This document shows positions 1-13,962 of a stretch of 64,000 nt of DNA, in pieces (within the stretch, counting starts at the first letter, position 1; each line of letters starts with the position of its first letter). The notes under the pieces are model-generated. The model saw nothing but the letters and a program-made list of their open reading frames with translations. It was not told the origin of the DNA and did no database searches. The translations under genes and the position numbers were made by a program. The stretch is from Welwitschia mirabilis (Eukaryota > Gnetophyta > Gnetopsida > Welwitschiales). The stretch spans positions 258,460,575-258,524,574 of the forward strand of contig JBOZIK010000001.1 of the NCBI GenBank assembly GCA_051453625.1. The letters are read 5' to 3'.

Positions 1-240
1 AGTTAATCGTTGAGAGTGGAATAGGGGATTTCTTGAACCACTATATATCTGGCTTGCATCAAATTAATATTTTTATGCTTCTAGTTATTGTTTTGTTTCT
101 TCCATTATTTCTTATATCATGCACATTCTAGATTAGTTCTTTATTGTATGCAAGTTTTATTAAAGATTAAATTCATTTAGAATATTGTATTAAAATTTTT
201 AAATAACCTATTCATCCCCTAAGGTTCTTGATCCTATTAT
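1..240 (+). mobile_element. 3' end of a copia-type LTR (fragment cut by window edge)
   Basis: The block GAGAGTGGAATAGG...GAACCACTATATAT near position 12 and the closing block ACCTATTCATCCCCTAAGG near 208 match, in the same order and spacing, the last 200 bases of the family C LTRs (for example 42959-43142). No tRNA-binding site follows clearly, so this may be a related subfamily or a solo LTR end. Match judged by eye. Confidence 0.6.
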
Positions 241-278
241 ATGTGTTAAAGGTTCTTGATCCTATTAGATGTGTCAAA
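223..278 (+). repeat. 28-base tandem duplication
   Basis: The phrase GGTTCTTGATCCTATTA starts at 223 and again at 251, giving two 28-base units that differ at about two positions. It lies at the junction of the LTR tail and repeat R1. Confidence 0.85.
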
Positions 279-2815
279 TGATAATGCTTTGTAAACAATA
301 TTGAAGGAAATAGAAATGTTATCATCACTATGAAGACTAAACAATAATCTATTAAAACTAGTGAAGGAAGATTTTTTGATTCTTTCATTACTTCCATTAC
401 AAAGTAGAACTTTTAAAAAAATGGTGAATAGAGATAAAATATTGGTGAAGCCCATATAAAATAGTACATTATGCTTTATTTCTAGTTTTACATTACTTTT
501 ACATCCTAAAAAGGTATTCATTGTTCTATTTATAATTTATTGCATAGAAATCTCAATGAATATTAGTTTCTTTTCCCTCTTTACTAAAGAAGAAAATAAT
601 TTATCTTTTTTCATTTAAATGTATTAATGTTATAGGTAGTTAATTGATGTTTATTCTTACTTTACACTTACCATATTATCTTGAAATCTCAAACAATATT
701 TTCTAGACTACTAGATAGAGAACTATCCATAAAAATAGCATTCATGTTGGCTAATGCACATAATGGAGGTTAATCAATATAGAATAGTTAAACATTGTAA
801 TGTTTTAAATGAGGATTAAATCATTAACTCCATCTTAATTATATACAGATAACTAGATGAAAAGTAATTATGAACTTAGTGACTTTTGCTAACCTATATA
901 ACAAGGGATATAACTATTTATAAAACACATGATTCATTATTAGGGGGTTAATAATAATGTTTGTACATATATGCCATCTCATCTTAATAGTTCTTAATTA
1001 GACATTATGATGGTAGATCCAAAAATACTATTTCCATCCAAGTAAATCATATGACTTATCCATACCATGTAAAACCTAGTTACATATTTCCTTCACTTGA
1101 TTATCTATGTCTATCCAAACCCATCCTTAGATCAAGGATGTGTTTTACAAAATCATAATATTAAAGATAAATTATGTCATATCATATCATATCCTATCCT
1201 ATCCTATCATAACATATCCTACCATATTATATTATATATTATTATAATTATATTATATTATATTATATTATACATTACATTATGTTATATTATATTGTGT
1301 TCTAGTATATTACATTCTAGAATACTATATTATATTGCATGTATATTATATTATAATGCATATATGTCATATTATATATTATATTATATTATATTATATC
1401 ATATCATATCATATCATATTATATTATATTATATTATATTACATTATATATATAATATTATGAGTATATATTATAAAGGGGAAAGATGTTTTATTCTTAA
1501 GAGTAGGTTAAGCTTATGAATAGATACATGTTAGACATTATTGGTTATTGACTAATAATCATGTTTCTTTTAGTATGACTAAGGTAGTTGTAGTATGCAT
1601 AGCATAGTTATAAAATGATGTAGGTTTGAGGATAGTCTTCAGTGCTTATGATTGCTTTTAGTACTCTTAATGTTTTCTAGGTACATATGCTTAAATATAA
1701 TTTCTTACATTTTCATGCACATAAGTTAAATATTTCAAATAGGTACTTGTAATCTTATCCATGAAATGATATAATAATAGTGACTATTCTATGATGATCA
1801 TCAAAATAATTAGGCACTTAATTAATGATATTAATTATTTAAATTAAAGCTAAATTTAATGAGACTAGATACCTAATTAGTGGCATATGAGTTGTTCTCT
1901 CTCATATTTGATATTTATGTATTATTAGATTTATTATGTTATGTTATAGAAGGAGCACCTAAGAGGTACCTTGCCGAAATGGCATGTGTGTGTATATGTT
2001 ATGTATTTGCATTAATCATATTTATACATGATTTTATTAAAATGATATTCTATTATGATATATATTCCCTCTCATTGACTCCCACCAACATGTTATAGTA
2101 AGATATGAAGGGGCCTCTTGTGCTTGGTAATGGAGGATTGCTATAGATATTTTGGTCAAGTGACTAAGGGGTTCACTATATATATAGAGTACCCATATAT
2201 CTAATTTATGTTAATATACATGTGAGTTGCTATCATTCATGTATTAAAATTTGTTAATAGGATTGGATGTTGTAATCTTAAGAGTTTTTAATTGGCTAGC
2301 TTCTATACCTTTACACATAGCTACCATGAATATGTACATATAGTCATGTGTCATATCTATTGCTATTGGTTTAAATATTATTACATTCTTTCATGCCTAA
2401 TACTGTTACATGCCACTGATATAGACCACATTGATCTACCTTATGCTTATGTGTATTGGTGGAGATTAGAATGAGATCCAAGGTAGAACTATATGTTGTC
2501 TAAACTCCTTTGGATAAGGATTACATAGGCATGATTGCTTAGCTATTGGTGCAACTAATCACTCAATCATAACCTATATACTTATTTTATGTAACTAACT
2601 AAGATTTTTAATTAACCTTAAGAATGTTTATGTTATTAGTTAGATGAGCTATCATCATATAGTTCTCCTAGCATATAACCTATAGATATCTGAGAGATAA
2701 GTCTCTCAATCACAATCTAATTAATTCACTATGATGTTTAATGATGTAATGTAAATTGATCCACTATAATTTAATAAATTGAAAAAAAAATCATTCTTTT
2801 AGATCCATTCCAAAA
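255..2815 (+). repeat. Long direct repeat R1, copy 1
   Basis: This stretch matches 4438-6775 along nearly its whole length with scattered substitutions and small indels. Examples are 635-790 against 4807-4975 and 2072-2168 against 6136-6240. The block at 2072-2168 (TCCCACCAACATGTTATAGTAAGATATGA) also recurs in the G1 LTR at 23325-23430. R1 is therefore probably an LTR or LTR-derived piece of a related gypsy element, but no TG...CA ends or primer site were found. Open frames here are short and not conserved between the copies. Confidence 0.7.
1172..1462 (+). repeat. AT-rich pentamer simple repeat (ATATC/ATATT)
   Basis: Runs of TATCA, TATCC and TATTA pentamers make up most of this stretch, with short breaks. 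A 140-codon open frame over it is Tyr/Ile-rich purely because of the repeat. Copy 2 of R1 has a shorter version at 5338-5466. Confidence 0.85.
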
Positions 2816-4437
2816 ATTGGGTCATGATATTCTCATATGAGAGCATAGTTTTGAATCCATTACTTAATTAACTCATTAATGATTTTATTAGAGTAAGGCA
2901 TGGCTTAAGCTTTAGGTTTTGATTGATTACTTAAATAGTTAATTAATGATCATTACTAGGGTAATAATTAGCCTAAGTAGTTTTTAAGGGAAAAAATTTT
3001 TAAAGGAAAGGGAATGTAATACCCCACTATATTGTGGTATATGCCATATTCTACATTGGAGTGTAGGCCATTGGAAGGCACTCTAAAAATAACAAGTAGC
3101 TAGCATTACATTAGGATATGCAATGCATGATGTACTATGTGTCATAGTAATTTCATTTTTAGTTAATGATTTGTCTATTTTATTAGCCTATTGGTTTGAC
3201 CTTTTAGTGGTGCTTTTAGATCAACATGCTTTATTTGGATAGGTTTGTATAGCATTATTAGGCTAGTAAAGATCATGGAGGATGGAAAAAAATATTTTAC
3301 ATCTTAATAGAACAAAATATTTGTAAAACTTAGTACTATCTCTTTGTGTTTAAATAGCAAATTTCACATTCAGATACTCCATAAAATAAACTACATAGGG
3401 TAATAGAAGCAAAGTGGCATTCTAAGAGTAAGAGGCCTACTTCTAAATTTTGAAGGGGATATTTAATATTTTCCTTTAGTGATTTAATTTCCAATATAAT
3501 CAAGGCTATAAAAATCCTTATATATCTTGATTAAAAATGATGTCTACTACTTTAGCTTCTACAAAAAATCTCATTTCCAAGTATAGCATTGATCTTCTTT
3601 AAAATTCATTTTGCAGTCTATCTTTTAATGTCATTTTCCCCTTCTTATATAGATATAAATTCTCACTCTAAATAGCATAGTGAAAACATTAATAAATCCA
3701 TAGCAAAAATGGTCAAACAAGGAGAATAACACAATAATGTTTCAAGAAATAAAAGGAAGGAAGAAGAAGTAAAACTAGAAACATGGAAATGCATCTAAGA
3801 TGAACTATGCAATGTGAAGAAGGATGATATTTGAAATAACTAGCCATACATTCCTATTATCTAAACTTGAAGCAAGAGGATAACAGAGGGCTATATACTT
3901 GTAACACCTCCCAAGAAAAACCTCTAGGCAAAATGTGCTTGAATATCTTAAATAATGAATCAATCATCTCTTTTAATGTATCATTTTGTAGTAGCCTTAT
4001 TGTGTATTAAGTGAGCATTAGGGTTTTAAAATTTAAGCATTTATAAAGGTTTATTTAAAGAAGGATAATATTTTGACTATAATATAATTTTGTTATTATT
4101 TACAGACACCAAACATATTTCTAAATCCAAAGTATTCATGTCTTGAAATCTCACTTTGTGAAAGATCCCTATCTTCTAGGTTTTCATTATGTTTTTAATT
4201 GTTTCTTCCATAGATCCCCTCTTCCATCCTTATAAACATAGAATACCTTAATGGGACTCTCTTATTTAAATTTAGTGCTCTAGAGAATAACATCAAGTAA
4301 TCATTAATGGATGTTAACTTTAATTTCAAAGTAAGTTCATCTATTGTCATGGCTATAAATAATAACATTTTTAAAAGAGCTAGGAAAGCTAATTGCGATG
4401 ATGAGACTATTCAAGATGAATCAAATTCTAGAAACTA
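2816..4437. other. Spacer between R1 copies, no recognisable feature
   Basis: AT-rich sequence without conserved frames on either strand. A TGTAATACCCC string at about 3015 resembles the start of many plant gypsy LTRs, but no partner end was found. Confidence 0.5.
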
Positions 4438-6775
4438 GGATTTATTAGATGCTAATTCTATTAAAACAAGATCAAAGAAAAGGGAAATGGTCTCATTAGT
4501 ATGGAGATTGAAAAATAATCTATTAAAATTAGTGAAGAAATACTTTATAAGTATTTTATTACTTCCCTTACAAAGTAGAACATTGAGGAAATTTATGAAT
4601 AGAGATAAAATATTGGTTAAGCTCATAGAAGATAGTACATTATCCCTTATTTCTTGTTTTACATTACTTCCACATCCTATAAAGTTATCAACCATTTTGT
4701 TTATAATTTATTGTATAGAAATATTAATGAATATTAGTATCTTTTCATTTTTTAACCAAAGAAGAAAATAATTTATTTTTGTTACTTAAAATGTTATATT
4801 ATTATAGGTAGTTAATTGATGTTTATTCTTACTTTACACTTACTATATTTTCTTGAAATCCCAAACAATAATTTCTAGACTATGAGATGAATAAATAGTC
4901 CATAAAAGTAGCATTTATGTTGGTTGATGCACATAAAGGAGATCAATCAATATAGCATAGTTGAATGCTATAATGAGGATTAAATCATCAATTTCATGTT
5001 AATTATATATAGGTAACTAAATGTTAGGATAATTATGAACTTAGTGATATTTGCTAATCTATATAATAAGGGATGTAACTATTTACAAAACACATAATTC
5101 ATTATTGTGGGATTAATAACAATATTTGTACATATATGTCATTTCACCTTACTATTTCTTAGTTAGACATTATGGTGATACATCCATCCAAAAAAAATAT
5201 TTTCATCCAATTAAATCATATGACTTACCCATACCATGTGAAAACTAGTTATATCATTTTCTTCACTTGATTATCTATGTCCATCCAAATCCATCCTTGG
5301 GTCAGGGATGTGTTTTACATAAGCATTGTATTACATATGAATTATATTATATTATATTTATATGATTAAATATTATATTATATTATACTATAATTATATT
5401 ATATTATATTATGTTATTTCATATGCAAATATAATAGATATGTATTATATTATATTATATTATATACATGATATTGTATTATTTTTTATTAGGCTATCTC
5501 ATATGTATAGTATTACAAGTATATGTTCTAAAGGAGAAACATGTTTTATTTTTAAGAGTAGGTTAAGGTTAGGAATAGATAGATGTTAGATATTGTTTGT
5601 CATTAAATAATAATCATTTTTATTTTAGTATGAATAATGTAGTTATAGTATGCATAATATAGTTCTAAAATGATGTAGGTTTAAGCATAGTCTCCAATGA
5701 TTATGATTGCTTCTAGTACTTTTAATGTTTTCTAGGTGTGTATGATTAAACATAATTTTTACATGTTCATGCATATGAGTTTAATATTTCAAATAGTTAC
5801 TTGTTACATACAATGATATAATAATAATGGCTATTCTACAATTCTCATCAAAATAGGTAGTCACTTAATCAGTGATCTTTATCCTTTGACTTCTATTAAT
5901 CTAAGTTTGTTGAGACTAGATACTTAATTAGTGGCATATGGACTATTCCCTTTAGCTTTTTATTTTTAAGTATTATTAGATTTATTATGTTACATTATTG
6001 AAGGAGCAACTAAGAGGTGCCTTGCCAAAATGATATATGCATATGCGTATGTATGTATGTTATGTGTGTGAGTAAATCATATTTTTACATGATTTTACTA
6101 AAATGAAATTCTATTATGATATATATTCCCTTCCATTAGATTCCACCAAGACATTATGGTAAGATATAAGGGATTCTCTTATGCTTCGCAATGGAGAATT
6201 ACTAATGAATATTTTAGCCAAGTGACCAAGGAAGCTCATTATATATATAAAACTACTATGCATATTACATATATTTCTGTGTGGTATCTATTATGTCTAG
6301 TTTAAGTATTTAATTATTGTATTATTCTTTGCGATCTTTCATGCCTACGATTACCACATGCCACTGATTTAAATTATCTTGATCTATCTTATGTCCATGC
6401 ATATTGGCGAAGATTGAAATAAGGTTTAATATAGAACTATGTGTGATTTAAACTCCTCTAGATGAGGATTATGTAAGCATGATTGCTTAATTATTGGTGA
6501 AACCAACCACTCAGTGATAACCTACACACTTCTTTTATATGATCGTAATCAAGATTTCTAATTAACCTTAAGAATGGTTGTGATATTAGTCAAGTGATCT
6601 ATCATCATATAGTTCTCCTAACATTAACCTATAGATATTTAAGAGGTAGGTCTTTTAGTCATAATCTAATCAATACACTATGATATTTAATCATGTAATG
6701 TAAATTAATCCATGAAAATGTAATAAATTAACAAAAAATAAAATCATTCTTTTAGGTCCAATCTAAAACAAGAGT
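4438..6775 (+). repeat. Long direct repeat R1, copy 2
   Basis: Second copy of R1, about 4.2 kb downstream of the first. It lacks the 28-base duplication and most of the pentamer array. The divergence seen by eye suggests an old duplication. It ends near the shared string ATCATTCTTTTAGGTCCA (about 6743-6760). Confidence 0.7.
5338..5466 (+). repeat. AT-rich pentamer simple repeat in R1 copy 2
   Basis: TATTA-type pentamers in three short runs, at the same place in R1 as the longer array at 1172-1462. Confidence 0.8.
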
Positions 6776-9370
6776 TTATTTTTAAGGTTTACATAATAGG
6801 TATCTAATCAATTTTAATCTAATTGATATACGGATTCTAGGTTATGGGTATCCATTACATTTATATTTGAAAAATTAATATGAAATTCTTTGTTATCACA
6901 TTTATGGTTTATAGGTTTGTGTCCATGTTTTTAAATGAAATATTAACTATCCCATTTCTATAGGAAATAAGACCATTGAAGGTAGCTAGAAATAACCTTT
7001 CTAAAATAAGGGAAAATTCTTTTGAATTATATTCTACCTCTAAGAGCATGAAGTCCACTAGGAAGTAAAATATATTAACATAGGGTAAGAAATTTTCTAT
7101 AATTTTACTGGGTATCTTGGTTAGTTATATAGTAACTTATAATCTTCTAATTAAAAGTAAAAAAATAAGTCTCTAAAAATATAATTAATTAATTACAAGT
7201 AAAAAATAGAGAGTTAACCATTAAAATACAATAACTAAGGGACAAAATTAGCTTCAAAAGAAATATAGATAGAAAAGAACTCAATCAAGGTATAATCAGA
7301 GAAATTCTAAATTAGTTGTTAAAATTTGAATAAAAATATGCCCTTTAAATGAAAATTTACAAGTTATAGAAAATCAAAAAATGTTTTTGGCATATAGGTT
7401 AAAAACATTTGGCTATATTTAAAACTTTTGACATGAGGTTTCTTGAATATTAGAGAAAATTTATTACATTCCTTTACAATAATGGTCATAAAAATTATAT
7501 ATAGATCTAGATAACTTAAATACGATATGTAATAAAATTGATAAAAACTAAATAAGGGCTAAAATTCTAGAAACTAATATATTTTCAAAAAAATTAGTAG
7601 ATGTTATAAATAGAGATTATGAACTCTAGGAGAAAAGGTTTTAAAGAATTAAAAATAAAAAAAACCATAGTTGAAGCTATACCTATTGTAGCCAATTTTC
7701 GTAAACAAGAGATTGAAAAAGTGGTTTAAAACCTTATAAAAAGATTAAAACATGTTACAATTTTTAAAACTCATCATTTTTCTAATAAGATTAATTAGAA
7801 ATTACCTAAATCTTTATTTTAAATAAATGAAAACCTTAGAGTATAACTATTTAGAAGAAATTATGAGGGAAAAATGGAAATCAAACTAAAAAACAAATGT
7901 CATGCTATTCCTATAATATCATATTTACACTTAAAAATAAGTATCATTATCATAGAATATTTTAATTTTTGTTATAAAGTTTAAAAAAATTATGAAAAAT
8001 AGTATATAAGGATGGAGATTCATGAGCAAGATACTCAACTATTTTAAAAACGAAACAGATATTTTAAGTTAAGGAAAAATAAAGGACTAAATTTGAAAGA
8101 TACGAAAATAAATGTAAAAGTGACTTAAGCATTTTTATACTAATAATTTATGATAAAAAATATTTAAAAATTTTATAAGAATAATTTAATACAACTCAAA
8201 CTAAATTTAAATTCTTACTATTCAAATTAGATTTTAACTATTATAACTATTAAGTCTACAAATATTACCATTAAAACCATTATGAATAACTAAAATATTT
8301 GACCTAAACTATATTTGTTATTTTAAATAAATCTAGTGTATTATAATTCTTACAAGTTTTAGTTTATATATATATATTATAATTAATATTTAAAAAATAA
8401 ATTCTTAAATAGGTTTTATAGATATCTTTCAATTAAGAAATTCTAAATTAATTTTGTAAGAGTACATTAGATATAAATGTTATAAAAAAATGTATATTTT
8501 ACTTTTCTTTCATTTTAACTAGATATCTTAATAAAATATAAAATCTATATGGAAAATTAAATTTTAAAATGATCAATATTTGAATAAGTTATGAAAGTAT
8601 TATATTCTTTCTTATTATATGTAATACTAAGAATTATTAAAATTTTAAAATAGATATATGATATTAGTCATTGTCTATAAAAAATTATTAAATGTTAAAA
8701 TTATCTTAAACATAAATAAAACCTAATACTAATGAATAAAAAGTTATTTTCTTATTAAAGTGAATACACACTAGATAAGAACCTTCTAGTACTTTGGTTA
8801 GACTTAAACCTGTACTATTTTTTTTACTTAAACCTTTAGTAGTTTTTTCTAATGATAAGGCTTGAACCAAGAAACATTAATCACTTGTAAATTTTGAATT
8901 TATATTATCCACACTAAAGTCAACTAAAATTTTATTACATGGATTGAAGTCTATAATAATACTATTGCAAACTCACTCAAATTATTTTAAAATATCCTAG
9001 AGAACTTTCCCCTATAATTTTTCTTCATATTTAAGAAATAATCGTTAATAGTTTACATAAAAAAATGTTAGTATATAATAAATTTTGAAGTACTTAAAGA
9101 TATTTCACTTTTAACATCCTTCTCTAAATTAAGAAATGATCTAGTATTTTCATCTACTAAATTATTATCTATTTTAGAAATTGTTGATTTAACCATATCA
9201 ACATTATGGATGTCCTAAATAAAAACATCTATACATTATCTTATTACCTTGACAAATAGATCAATCCCATTTCTATATATATTAGTATGTAATATATGAT
9301 ATTAAGAAACATTTTCATCCATTGAAGCATTATATATAATTCCATGAAATTCTAGTATAACCAAGTTTAG
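6776..9370. other. AT-rich DNA without recognisable features
   Basis: About 2.6 kb with frequent stops in all frames. No repeat partner was seen elsewhere in the window. With 35801-36150 it forms the two sides of the site into which the G1 array was inserted. Confidence 0.5.
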
Positions 9371-9375
9371 CATGT
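9371..9375 (+). other. Target-site duplication, left side of G1 array
   Basis: CATGT here and CATGC at 35796-35800 flank the outermost LTR ends (TGTGACACCC at 9376 and GGGATATGACA ending at 35795). Four of five bases agree, as expected for an old 5-base duplication. Confidence 0.65.
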
Positions 9376-12108
9376 TGTGACACCCTTTTTTCTCTTATCC
9401 TAATTAAGCACCACTTTTCCCCTCTTTCTTTTTTTAATATTTTTATCTAATAGATACAATGGAATCTAGGAACAAATTCTACTTACTCCTTTATTAGGAT
9501 TTCCATATTCTAAGAAAGATAAATCATATTATTATTATATATTTATCTATAACTAATTTCTAAATTATTTTGGTTCACAAATAATAGTTATGGCATACGT
9601 TTATGTCCTCCATTTATTTCTAGTTTCTTATCACATAAAAGATATCTTATATATAGTTGAGGAGATGTAAACTTGTTGTTAACATACATGTATAAGTTTT
9701 AATGATAATACCTTACCAATATAATAAGAGGTTGAAAATCAAATTAATGGCATGTTAACTTGATATTTGTCCACCCTCTGGATGTGAGTTAGTTTTACTT
9801 TAAGTTCTAAACTATAAAAACATGATTAGAATCAACTTAATAGGCTTTTAATTAATCTTGATATGCCCCTAATATAGGTAATAGATGGTGCATCAAGTAG
9901 ATGCATGCTTACAAATAACTCCAACTTCCTTAGAACATCTCTGGATAATGCAACATGATCAATCAATGTTAAGGGTTTAAGATATTAAGTCAAAGTAAGT
10001 TTACACATTGATAGGGTAAGAGATTGATGATTAAATCCACTACTAAAAGGGTATTATAAAAAAATTATGATGCAATACACCTTGGTGACAAAATTTGAGT
10101 GTAGGAATAAACATTATTAGAATTATCTTGATTAAGTCCTATTTNNNNNNNNNNCAAATGCATGAGAACAATTCTAGCTATTATGTATATTTAATGAATT
10201 ATTTTCTTAGTTAAAATAATTCTAATCATCATTTGATATATCTTATAAAAGAAACCATAAAAACAAGGTAAACATACAACAATATTTTTTTAAAGATTAT
10301 AATAATAAAAATCTACATAAAGGAAATATTCTTTTTTATCTTTTAATAATGATAAAAATATAAAATAATATAATTAAAGAAACTTAAACATACATAGAGT
10401 TATGCTATTCCTAGAAACATTCTTCCATGCTCATATGAAAATCTTCATGGGTTGGTGCAAAGAAGGAAAAAAAGAAAGTATAGCTCAAACATAATTTTTA
10501 AGATATAAGTATTATCTAATATTTAATATGGCTATTTTATAAGGCAATAAAAATAAGTGAGAATTTAAAGACTACTTATGTTACTTAAACTACTAAGGTG
10601 AAACTCTTACAAGCATGCATATTTAGAGTAAGCTAAAAANNNNAGAGGTATTTCTACAAATAAATACCACTTATGGGAAATTTAACACAAATCTAATAGT
10701 AGAAACATATTTTATATACTTAATTTTTCTATAGTTTTCAACATTAATTAGAACATTTTTGGGCTGTAAGAAGGCATCATAGTTAAAAGTTAAGAATTAA
10801 TTAATTATGAAGAAAAAAATTATATTAGTTTTTCAAAACTAGATACATAATAGATTCCTTATAATCTAACTTNNNNNNNNNNNNNNNNNNNNNNNNNNNN
10901 NNNNNNNNNNNNNCACTTAAGGCTAAATCTATAAAATTTTCTAAAATTATAGTCCTACTGTGCCATGCTAAAATAATCATAACTTTCAAAATACTTTGGG
11001 TTTTTAAATTATTCAAGATGTTTTAAAAATCTTGTTTAATTTTCTGCAATTAAAAATGATCAAATTTTCAAATATGTTATATATAGGTACAACAATGTAA
11101 ATGACTTGCTTACTATATTCTATCTTTATGTTCTAGCATACTTTAACAAATAATTTTTTAAAATAAGAACCTATTAGAAAAATTACTATTTTTACATTTT
11201 CATGTTAATAAAACAACCCAAACTTAGATAAAAAATTTTACTAATTTATAATTACTAATTAGCAAGATATAATATTTTTATCACATGCCTCTATTTTAGG
11301 AACTTAATTTTCTCCATAACAAAAATATGATATCTTTACAACTAGTTAAATGATAACTTAGATTATTAAAATAATGGATATAATTATAAAATATAAAATC
11401 ACTATAAAAAGAAAAAATTAAATCAATTAATTAAAAAAAGTATTTACCATTTGCCTTGGTATTTTTCATGAAAAAGTACTACGCTAAAGAGATTTTTATG
11501 GATCAGACATTACCCTTACTAAGATGGTTCTAATGCATAATAGTTTTAAAAATATAATACTAAAACAGACATTGGTACCTAAATTTCTTCTTCTTTTTCT
11601 TATTTTTATTTTTATTTTTCATGGTGAAACTTGTGGTTATTTNNNNNNNNNNNNNNNNNNNNNNNNNNNNNNNNNNNNNNNNNNNNNNNNNNNNNNNNNN
11701 NNNNNNNNNNNNNNNNNNNGAAGCCGATGGAAAGAAAGAATATTTTATAACATAATTATATAAAATACATAAATAATTTCATAATCAATATCACATCAAT
11801 CTAATAGCAAAAGGAGATCATATGGATAATAAGAGTGAGAATATTACTTGGAAATATTATTAAGATCGTAATAGTTGAAAATGATGAATATCCAAGCTTA
11901 AGAGTTCTTTAGCTCTAAGATTCCAAGCTCCAAACTTCTAAGTTCCAAGCTCCATAAGCAAGCGAATGAATGTGTGTGAGAGAGAGAGTGAGTGATCTAT
12001 ATATATCTNNNNNNNNNNNNNNNNNNNNNNNNNNNNNNNNNNNNNNNNNNNNNNNNNNNNNNNNNNNNNNNNNNNNNNNNNNNNNNNNNNNNNNNNNNNN
12101 NNNNNNNN

Positions 12109-12110
<2 letters not shown>

Positions 12111-12173
<63 letters not shown>
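12111..12173 (+). repeat. (GA)n microsatellite in G1 LTR
   Basis: About 31 GA units directly after a 100-N gap, with another GA run before the gap at 11979. The same spot in the other LTR copies holds (GA)n at 20132 and (CA)n at 23014. Confidence 0.95.
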
Positions 12174-12177
<4 letters not shown>

Positions 12178-12240
12178 GAAGAAAAGCACTTGTATAAAAT
12201 AAAAAAATAGTATTTCCTTTTACAAGAGAAAAAAGGCTCT

Positions 12241-12250
12241 CTATATATAG
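12241..12250 (-). promoter_or_regulatory. Probable TATA box of G1 LTR
   Basis: CTATATATAG lies between conserved strings in all three G1 LTR copies (12241, about 20224 and 22935). On the minus strand it is followed by a conserved TTTTCTCTTGTAAAAGG block and then the microsatellite. This fits a core promoter with a CT- or GA-rich transcribed leader. The role is inferred from position only. Confidence 0.5.
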
Positions 12251-13109
12251 ATAAACAAAGCCATAGAGTGCAATATTAAAAAATCACATGATTTAGCATT
12301 AATAAGAGGGATGAGTAATAAGTAACTTTAGAGTACAAAAATAAATCATATTTATAACTCATACACCTAATTAGGGTGAGTGATCTTCTTGCTTCAATTA
12401 GCAAGATTAATTACATGCATCATTTCCTTATATTAGCTCTTTTAATCCTTCATAGGTTTATAAGTAAGTTTAATTAATTCAAGAAAAGCATGAAAAGAAT
12501 AAATGCATAAATATAAAAAATTTCATATGACATAATGAGATAAACTATTGAATTTTAATAAATAAAGTAATAAGTATGCTATGAACAAAGTGCCTTTACA
12601 CATCTCAAGAATATAAAAGTTATAGTAGAGTAAATCTACTTATTTATCATTCTTGGTTTTAAATAAAAGTGCACATACTTTCTTAAATGCTCATTTATTT
12701 TAAAATGTATAAAATATATCAATATCATAATACAAGGAAGAAAATATTTATTCATAACATAGGACATTGATCACATTTAATAAGAATATAAATGATTTAA
12801 AAATAAAAAAAGATGCAAAATATATTATTATATCCTTTTAAAGATTTCAATTATTTTATGATGTAATTTTAAGTCCTTAGATAATGGGATTATCTAATTT
12901 TAAATGTTTGAATATATTTTCTCATAAAAACCTTTTAACATATTTTTATATAATTTTCATGATAAATTATGAAATCTAAAACTAATGTTAATTTAAAGTA
13001 ACATCTTATTTTGATAAGTAATTTACATAAGGATAATTAATCATTTGTTTAAAAGATTAATCTACTTAATATTTAAGTAAATAAGGTTTACAAAATATAG
13101 GATATGGCA

Positions 13110-13122
13110 TTCTTCCTCACTT
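13110..13122 (-). other. Polypurine tract of G1
   Basis: On the minus strand AAGTGAGGAAGAA directly precedes the LTR start TGCCATATCC. The equivalent AAGTGGGGAAGAA at 15562-15550 precedes TGGCATATTC. Confidence 0.7.
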
Positions 13123-13305
13123 AAATGGATTTACTACTAGAAATCAAGATACATAAAAAACTTGAGAACACCTAACTACATATTATGAAGTTCAAAAATA
13201 TTTGGGTATTGGCTTTTAATAATTTATTACTACTCTATTTTGCATTAACCAATTTTTATCTCAAACAATATCATATTTTTATAAGTCAATAAGAATTAAT
13301 TATAT

Positions 13306-13962
13306 TTAAAAATATCCCTCACTAATGGATAAATTATAGTTTTGTTCTACTATCTTTGCCTTATCTACAATCTCTAATAGACTCTTTGGTTGGAACACAA
13401 ATACTTTGATAGCAACAGAAGGGAGAATATTATCAATAAAGAGATTTTCTTTAGCTTCTTCATATAGACGCATATGTGACATATATCTTATTAACTTTAC
13501 AAATTTACACTCATCAGATGTTGTGGTCACATTAAGGGCTTGTCTAAGATTATAGAATTCTATAACCTTTAGAAAATATAAAACTTAGTAACATATCTCT
13601 CCTTAAATATGTGTTTAAATCCCCTTTATGAAATTTTAGATCTTATAACTTGATCATTTCTATTTTTTAGCATAGATTAGATTGTCCTTGTATCATATGA
13701 ATAACTAAGTAAGACTTTTCATATTCATCACATCCTAAGGTATTTATATCTTTTTCAACACCACTTATCCATGCTTTCTCTTTATAAGGATTTGAACTTC
13801 TTACAAAATTTAATGGATTTAGATTAATGAATATTTAATTTAATTTCCTCATACCCACATCCTTAGGTTAATCAATATCATTGTTTACTTATAGGTATTA
13901 ACCTTGATTTACTATTTGTGATAAGAACTACATGAAGGTATTCATCAATGCTTCTAAACTAA
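13306..13962 (-). pseudogene. Ty3/gypsy gag remnant (Retrotrans_gag type)
   Basis: The minus strand reads through a segment like LEALMN...DVGMRK, then SNPYKEKAWISGVEKDI, matching the usual F.GG.NP..A..WL..iEk opening of plant gypsy gag. The last 74 codons are still open (13530-13306): FVKLIRYMSHMRLYEEAK and LLEIVDKAKIVEQ match the F..LsRYaP......K and f.evvd.A..iE signatures near the end of the capsid domain. Several stops and frameshifts break the frame. No zinc knuckle follows, because the polypurine tract begins about 200 bases on. It would have encoded the capsid protein; it is now non-functional. Assignment rests on motif recognition. Confidence 0.7.

Larger units (their letters stand above)
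9376..13109 (-). mobile_element. G1 gypsy LTR, third LTR of the array
   Basis: On the minus strand it begins TGCCATATCC (13109) and ends GTGTCACA (9376), the TG...CA form of an LTR. It aligns over its length with 17445-20317 plus 35038-35795. It is about 3.7 kb including five N gaps (10145-10154, 10640-10643, 10873-10913, 11643-11719, 12009-12108). A purine tract precedes it on the minus strand at 13122-13110. Confidence 0.8.

Noticed and set aside
1097-1519. 140-codon open frame, Tyr/Ile-rich
   Set aside because: It is produced by the ATATC/ATATT pentamer repeat; the R1 partner has no matching frame.
246-4771. Paired antisense frames at 246-521 and 4435-4695, and the plus frame 4487-4771
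   Set aside because: Overlapping frames on both strands of the duplicated R1 sequence with no motif; similarity is explained by the repeat.
11938-12210. Ser-Leu and Arg-Glu repeat frames on both strands
   Set aside because: They come from translating the (GA)n microsatellite and a 100-N gap.
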